A stretch of DNA of 16,615 nucleotides from Oscillospiraceae bacterium (GTDB lineage Bacteria > Bacillota > Clostridia > Oscillospirales > Oscillospiraceae). Below the pieces are notes generated by a model that was not told the DNA's origin, ran no database searches, and saw only the letters and a program-made list of their open reading frames with translations. This document shows, piece after piece, positions 12,441 to 16,615 of the stretch; position 1 is the stretch's first letter; the number at the start of each line of letters is the position of its first letter. The stretch covers positions 1 to 16,615 of the forward strand of contig JAEDJB010000029.1 in assembly GCA_016296565.1 (NCBI GenBank), in the 5' to 3' direction. Made by a program: the position numbers and the translations under genes.

Positions 12441-13631
12441 ATGCAGTCTCCGCTTTTGCAAGAAATCAGTCTCCTCAGCCGGAAGGATACCGACTGCGTC
12501 AAGTGGGACGCCCTGCCGGAAAACTTCGGCCAGGAGGATCTGTTGCCCCTGTGGGTGGCGGACATGGACTTTAAGACGCCCCAGTGCGTTCGCCAGGCGC
12601 TCCGTCAGGCGGTGGACCAGGGGGCCTTTGGCTATTATCGGATTCCGGACCAGTATTATGACAGCATCCTTTCCTGGGAAAAGACCCGCCACGGAACCCA
12701 GCTGGAGCGCAGCTGGCTGCGCAATACCTCCGGGGTGGTGTCCGGCCTGTTTCATCTGATCCGGGCCCTGACCCAGCCGGGAGATGGCGTCCTGCTTCAA
12801 ACTCCGGTATACTACCCCTTCTTCCGGGTGGTCCGCCACACCGGCTGCCGGCTGGTGTGCTGCCCCCTGCGGGAGGAAAACGGCGTTTACTCCGTGGACC
12901 TGGAGGACTTTGACCGAACCCTTCGGGACAATGACGTGAAGATCTTTCTCCTCTGTTCCCCCCACAACCCGGTAGGCCGGGTCTGGACCCGGGAGGAGCT
13001 TACAGGGATGCTGAACTGCTGCCGCCGGCACCACGTCCAGGTGGTGGCGGATGAGATTCACCACGACCTGATTCTGCCTGGTCACACGCACATCTCCGCT
13101 GCAAGTCTGTGGGAGGGGGAGGACAAGCCCATCACCTTCTTCTCTGCCAGCAAGACCTTCAACCTGGCGGGGATGAAAAACTCCGTCCTGGTGATCCCCC
13201 AGAAGAAGCTGCGGGACCAGTTCGACCAGTTTGAAAAGGAGCTGGGCACAGGACCCGGCAGCACCCTGGACTATGTGGCCGCTGCCGCCGCGTTCTCCGA
13301 GGGCGGTCCCTGGCTGGACGCAGTCTTGGAGGAAATCCAGGGCAACTACCAGCTCATGAAGGACACCCTGTCCCGGTTCCCGGGGGTTACCGTTTCCCCA
13401 CTGGAGGGCACCTATCTGATGTGGGTGGATTTCAAGGGCGTGATCTCCCAGGCGCAGCTTCGTGAATTCGTCCAGGAGAAGTGCCGGATTGCCCCGGACT
13501 ATGGCCACTGGTTCTACCCGGACAAGAACGAGGACGTTCACATCCGTCTCAACCTGGCGGCTCCCCGCCAAACCATCCAGCAGGCGGCCCGCCAGCTGGA
13601 ACAAGCATTGGAAGATGTCCTGAAAGCCTGA
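12441..13631 (+). CDS. patB: PatB/MalY-type PLP-dependent C-S lyase (cystathionine beta-lyase) or aminotransferase
   Basis: This is a fold-type I PLP enzyme that splits C-S bonds of cystathionine or cysteine conjugates, giving a thiol, ammonia and pyruvate via 2-aminoacrylate. The 396-residue protein has the family opening VKWDALPENFG and LPLWVADMDF. It also has the PLP-contact blocks CSPHNPVG (Asn176) and VADEIHHD (Asp204), and SASKTFNLAG with the PLP lysine Lys238. ATG 12441 has GAGGA upstream at 7-nt spacing and gives the family's normal length. Two earlier ATGs (12420, 12423) lack a ribosome site, and the frame open back to 12192 lies before the promoter. ridA follows 60 bp later, which fits the reactive product. 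A class I/II aminotransferase role cannot be excluded. Confidence 0.9.
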   Translation: MQSPLLQEISLLSRKDTDCVKWDALPENFGQEDLLPLWVADMDFKTPQCVRQALRQAVDQGAFGYYRIPDQYYDSILSWEKTRHGTQLERSWLRNTSGVVSGLFHLIRALTQPGDGVLLQTPVYYPFFRVVRHTGCRLVCCPLREENGVYSVDLEDFDRTLRDNDVKIFLLCSPHNPVGRVWTREELTGMLNCCRRHHVQVVADEIHHDLILPGHTHISAASLWEGEDKPITFFSASKTFNLAGMKNSVLVIPQKKLRDQFDQFEKELGTGPGSTLDYVAAAAAFSEGGPWLDAVLEEIQGNYQLMKDTLSRFPGVTVSPLEGTYLMWVDFKGVISQAQLREFVQEKCRIAPDYGHWFYPDKNEDVHIRLNLAAPRQTIQQAARQLEQALEDVLKA

Positions 13632-13655
13632 CAGACTTTTATGGCATGAGATAAT
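13628..13655 (+). promoter_or_regulatory. possible ridA promoter
   Basis: CTGACA (13628-13633, overlapping the patB stop) and GATAAT (13650-13655) are 16 bp apart. The predicted leader is about 30 nt. ridA may instead be read through from patB, since no terminator lies between them. Confidence 0.4.
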
Positions 13656-13691
13656 ATGGAATTATTTTTTGAAAAGAAAGGAAGTACCAGC

Positions 13692-14063
13692 ATGGAAATT
13701 CTGCACACTGACAAAGCTCCCGCCGCCATCGGCCCCTATTCCCAGGCAATTGAGGCCGGTGGATTCGTCTTTACCTCCGGCCAGCTGGGAATTATCCCCG
13801 ATACGGGCGCACTGGCCCACAGTCTAGCCGCCCAGACCGTTCAGGCCCTGGAGAACCTGACCTCCGTCCTGAAGTCCGCCGGGCTTACGCTCAATGACGT
13901 GGTCAAGACCACCTGCTATCTGACGAATATGGAGGATTTCTCCCTGTTCAACGAGATCTATGCCCAGTACTTCGGAGACCATAAGCCTGCCCGTTCCTGC
14001 TTCGCCGTTGCACGGCTGCCCAAGGACGGCCTGGTAGAGATTGAGGTCATCGCCGCAAAGTAA
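13692..14063 (+). CDS. ridA: RidA family 2-iminobutanoate/2-iminopropanoate deaminase
   Basis: RidA hydrolyses reactive enamines and imines such as 2-aminoacrylate, released by PLP enzymes, to 2-keto acids and ammonia. This protects other PLP enzymes from damage. The 123-residue protein is full length for the trimeric cytoplasmic family. It has GPYSQAI (Tyr16), FTSGQLG, the KTTCYLTNMEDF block and PARSCFAVARLP, where Arg101 corresponds to the substrate-binding Arg105 of the E. coli enzyme. The end is VEIEVIA, with Glu118 in the catalytic-Glu position. ATG 13692 follows AAAGGAAG at 7 nt; an upstream in-frame ATG at 13656 would add 12 non-conserved residues. It sits directly after the patB C-S lyase and ends with a terminator. 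Confidence 0.95.
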   Translation: MEILHTDKAPAAIGPYSQAIEAGGFVFTSGQLGIIPDTGALAHSLAAQTVQALENLTSVLKSAGLTLNDVVKTTCYLTNMEDFSLFNEIYAQYFGDHKPARSCFAVARLPKDGLVEIEVIAAK

Positions 14064-14087
14064 GGCGGCCGAATTGGATAGATTCTG

Positions 14088-14121
14088 AGAGGACCGCCCG
14101 CAGTCGGCGGTTCTCTTTTTT
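14088..14121 (+). terminator. rho-independent terminator after ridA
   Basis: AGAGGACCGCC (14088-14098) pairs with GGCGGTTCTCT (14106-14116) over 11 bp with one wobble and a 7-nt loop. A run of Ts follows to 14121. Confidence 0.88.
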
Positions 14122-14154
14122 GCCCCAAGGGCGTTCGGAGAAAGGGGGAGGTCT

Positions 14155-15291
14155 GTGAAGCTGCTTCATCTGTCGGACCTGCACATTGGAAAGCGGGTCA
14201 ACGAGTTTTCCATGCTGGAGGACCAACGTTATATATTAAAGGAATTGGAGGACCTGGCGGTCCGGGAACAGGTGGACGGGGTTCTGCTGGCCGGGGACCT
14301 GTATGACAAGCCGGTGCCCCCCACCGAGGCGGTGAGCCTGTTGGACGGGTTTCTCACGGCCCTGGCCCAGCGGAAAATCCCCGTCTTTGCCATCAGCGGC
14401 AACCACGACTCCCCGGAGCGCCTGAGTTTCGGCACCCGTCTCATGGCAGGGGAGGGGATTCACCTGGCCGCTCTTTACCAGGGGGCGGAGGAGCCGGAGG
14501 TGCTCTGGGACGAGCACGGTCCGGTGTACCTCTACCTGCTGCCCTATTTGAAGCCGGCCCGGCTCCGCCATGTGTATCCGGAGGCAGAGGTGACCACCTA
14601 TGAGCAGGCGGTGGAGTGGGCCATCCGGAAGTGGAACGTTGACCCAGCCCAGCGCAATGTGCTGGTGGCCCACCAGTTTGTGGTAGGCGGGACCACCTGC
14701 GAGTCAGAGGAGCTGTCCGTAGGGGGCCTGGACCAGGTGAGTGCGGAGATATTTCAGCCCTTTGACTATGTGGCTCTGGGGCATCTCCACGGACCCCAGA
14801 CCATCGGCCGGGAGACCCTGCGGTACTGCGGCACACCGTTAAAATACTCCTTCTCCGAAAGCCGCCACCAGAAATCCGCCTGCCTGGTAGAGCTGGGGGA
14901 GAAGGGGATTGTCTCCGTGCGCACGGTGCCCCTGCACCCTCTCCGGGACATGCGAGAGATCCGTGGCAGCTATGAGCAGGTCACCGCCCGGTCCTTTTAT
15001 GAAGGAGCCAACACAGAGGACTATCTGCATATCATTCTGACGGATGAGGAGGACGTACCTGAGGCCATGGGCCGCCTGCGGAGCATCTATCCCAACCTGA
15101 TGAAGCTGACCTACGACAATCTCCGCACCCGTACCAGCCAGGAGGTCCTGGGGGTGGAAAAGCCGGAGGAGAAGTCCCCCCTGGAGCTCTTCCGGGACTT
15201 TTACCAGCTGCAGAACAACCAGCCCATGCGCCCTGAGCAGGAGGCCCTGCTCACCGGCCTGATGGAAGAAATCTGGGAGGGAGAGCCATGA
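14155..15291 (+). CDS. sbcD: exonuclease SbcD (Mre11-type nuclease subunit)
   Basis: This is the nuclease half of SbcCD, a Mn-dependent exo/endonuclease that opens DNA hairpins and processes ends at palindromes and stalled forks. The 378-residue protein has the calcineurin-like phosphoesterase motifs in order: SDLHIGK (Asp8, His10), AGDLYD (Asp48), SGNHDSPE (Asn83, His84), LVAHQF and ALGHLHGPQ. A capping and SbcC-binding C-terminal region follows. The start is GTG with GGGGGAGG 4 nt upstream, and the protein begins at the normal MKLLHLSDLH. No clear promoter is visible in the 33 bp after the ridA terminator. The stop overlaps the sbcC start (ATGA), so the two are translated together. Confidence 0.96.
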   Translation: MKLLHLSDLHIGKRVNEFSMLEDQRYILKELEDLAVREQVDGVLLAGDLYDKPVPPTEAVSLLDGFLTALAQRKIPVFAISGNHDSPERLSFGTRLMAGEGIHLAALYQGAEEPEVLWDEHGPVYLYLLPYLKPARLRHVYPEAEVTTYEQAVEWAIRKWNVDPAQRNVLVAHQFVVGGTTCESEELSVGGLDQVSAEIFQPFDYVALGHLHGPQTIGRETLRYCGTPLKYSFSESRHQKSACLVELGEKGIVSVRTVPLHPLRDMREIRGSYEQVTARSFYEGANTEDYLHIILTDEEDVPEAMGRLRSIYPNLMKLTYDNLRTRTSQEVLGVEKPEEKSPLELFRDFYQLQNNQPMRPEQEALLTGLMEEIWEGEP

Positions 15292-16615
15292 GACCCATGA
15301 AATTAACCCTGTCCGCCTTTGGCCCCTACGGGGACCAGGTGGAGGTGGACTTTTCCCAGCTGGGCCAGAAGGACCTGTACCTCATCACCGGGGACACCGG
15401 GGCGGGGAAGACCAGCCTGTTTGACGCCATCACCTTCGCCCTGTACGGGGAGGCCAGCGGCTCCAACCGGGAGGCGGCCATGTTCCGCAGCAGCTACGCC
15501 CAGCCGGGGACCCCCACCTTTGTGGAGCTGACCTTCCGGTGCGGCCACCAGGAATACACCGTCCGGCGGAACCCGGAGTACCTGCGTCCAGCCAAGCGGG
15601 GAGAAAAGCTGGTGACGGAGAAGGCGGACGCCCTGCTGACCTATTCCGACGGCCGTCCGCCGGTCACCGGCACCCGGGAGGTGACCCGGGCCGTGTGCGC
15701 CGTAATCGGGCTGGACCGGGCGCAGTTTGCCCGGGTGGCCATGATCGCCCAGGGGGAGTTTCTGAATCTCCTGCTGGCCAAGACTGAGGAGCGCAGCAAA
15801 ATTTTCAGGGAGATTTTCCACACCGGCCCCTACCAGCAGCTTCAGGAGGCCCTGAAGCGGGAGGCCGCCCAGGGGAAGGAGGCATATGAAACCCTCAGCC
15901 GCAGCATCCGCCAGCACATCGACAGCGTCCGTCCCCCGGAGGAAAGCCTGGAGGCCTGGCAGGAAGCGGCGGAAAAGGAGGAGGTCCTGCCCCTGCTTGA
16001 CCGTTTCCTGGAGCAGGATGCCGCCGGGCTGGAGGAATCTCTCCTCCTGGAGCAGGCCCTGCGCCAGGAGGGGGAGACCCTGGACCGGCGGATCGGCCAG
16101 GAGGAGAGCATCGCCCGGACCCGCCTGGAGTGGGAAACTGCCCGGCAGCAGCTGCCTGAGCTCATCGCCCGGCTTGACGAGCTCAGGAACACCTGGGAGA
16201 CCGCCCGGCAGGAGGAAGAGCCTCTTCGGTTTCTGCAGGTAGAAATTGAAACCCGCAAGGGACAGCTCTCTGCCTATGACCAGCGGGAGGAGCTGGACCG
16301 CCAGCGCAAAGACGCCCAAAGCCGCAAAGATCAGGCAGAGCAGTCGGCCCGGGAAGCCCGGGAGCAGGCCCAGGACCTGGAGCATCAGTTGGCAGACCTT
16401 CGCCGGGACCGGGACAGCCTGGAGGGTCTGGACCAGCGGGCGGAAGGGCTGCAAAGACAGCGTGAGACCCTGGACCGCCGTAACAAAGATCTGGAGAGGC
16501 TCCGGGACCTGCTGGCCCGGCACAAGACCCTTGAGGAGGACTGGCAGCAGGCGCTGGAGCAATACCGGGCCGCTGCGGACCGGGCCCAGGCGCTTCGCCA
16601 GGCCAGCTCCCGGAC
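15288..16615 (+). CDS. sbcC: exonuclease SbcC (Rad50-type ATPase), N-terminal part, truncated by the window edge
   Basis: This is the ATPase/SMC-like partner of SbcD. The 442 codons present read MRPMKLTLSAFGPYGDQ at the start, with Walker A GDTGAGKT (35-42, Lys41) and LFDAITFALYGEASG following. The Q-loop region is in FARVAMIAQGEFLNLLL. From about residue 185 onward the protein is a long Glu/Arg/Gln/Leu-rich coiled coil that is still open at the edge. The second half of the coil, the zinc hook (CxxC) and the C-terminal signature and Walker B motifs lie outside the window. ATG 15288 overlaps the sbcD stop. The next Met at residue 4 is an alternative start with GAGAGCC upstream of neither clearly better. 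The frame is unbroken to the end. Confidence 0.95.
   Translation, partial: MRPMKLTLSAFGPYGDQVEVDFSQLGQKDLYLITGDTGAGKTSLFDAITFALYGEASGSNREAAMFRSSYAQPGTPTFVELTFRCGHQEYTVRRNPEYLRPAKRGEKLVTEKADALLTYSDGRPPVTGTREVTRAVCAVIGLDRAQFARVAMIAQGEFLNLLLAKTEERSKIFREIFHTGPYQQLQEALKREAAQGKEAYETLSRSIRQHIDSVRPPEESLEAWQEAAEKEEVLPLLDRFLEQDAAGLEESLLLEQALRQEGETLDRRIGQEESIARTRLEWETARQQLPELIARLDELRNTWETARQEEEPLRFLQVEIETRKGQLSAYDQREELDRQRKDAQSRKDQAEQSAREAREQAQDLEHQLADLRRDRDSLEGLDQRAEGLQRQRETLDRRNKDLERLRDLLARHKTLEEDWQQALEQYRAAADRAQALRQASSR

Noticed and set aside
12330..13604. 424-codon minus-strand open frame opposite patB
   Set aside because: The plus strand has clear PLP-enzyme motifs, a promoter and a ribosome site. 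The antisense product is Gly/Val/His-rich without family features.
15303..16562. 419-codon minus-strand open frame at the right edge
   Set aside because: It is antisense to sbcC. Its Leu/Pro/Gly-rich translation is what a Glu/Arg/Gln-rich coiled coil gives on the opposite strand.

Overview
The window looks like a GC-rich, spore-forming member of the Clostridia, most likely an Oscillospiraceae gut bacterium of the Flavonifractor/Lawsonibacter/Intestinimonas kind. The evidence is strongly G/C-biased third codon positions, clostridial-style Shine-Dalgarno sites (GGAGG), T-tract terminators, a piece of the spore-coat gene cotJC at the left edge, and exact Spo0A-box sequences in one intergenic region. 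This placement rests on style and gene families, not on a marker gene.

Region 1 (1-2160) is a small mobile-element remnant. A large serine recombinase on the minus strand ends about 20 bp from a severed 3' portion of cotJC, which runs off the left edge. Opposite it are two short phage-like genes (an unknown protein and a holin-like membrane protein) closed by a strong terminator. The missing 5' part of cotJC was not found anywhere to the right.

Region 2 (2160-7180, plus strand) is a membrane/drug-response cluster. It starts with a TetR repressor that has a near-consensus promoter and a palindromic operator, followed by overlapping genes for an ABC-2 exporter (ATPase plus permease) and a small VOC-fold protein. 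Next is a second unit with its own promoter: a DUF4097 beta-helix lipoprotein and an AraC regulator carrying a GyrI-like effector domain. A perfect 16-bp bidirectional terminator ends it.

Region 3 (7190-8910, minus strand) holds an M20 amidohydrolase and a two-gene serine tRNA operon, Ser-UGA then Ser-GCU, with promoter and terminator.

Region 4 (8911-11330, plus strand) begins with an AT-rich non-coding stretch carrying Spo0A-like boxes. It leads into a DUF6514 gene and a PRK06851-type P-loop NTPase, followed by a separately promoted PAP2 phosphatase.

Region 5 (11340-16615) is housekeeping. proC (minus) is divergent from patB-ridA, where a PLP C-S lyase sits beside the deaminase that clears its 2-aminoacrylate intermediate. 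sbcD and the start of sbcC, a DNA end-processing nuclease pair, then run off the right edge.

The best leads are the recombinase/cotJC junction, a possible sporulation-controlled gene interruption, and the Spo0A-like boxes in front of two poorly characterised genes.
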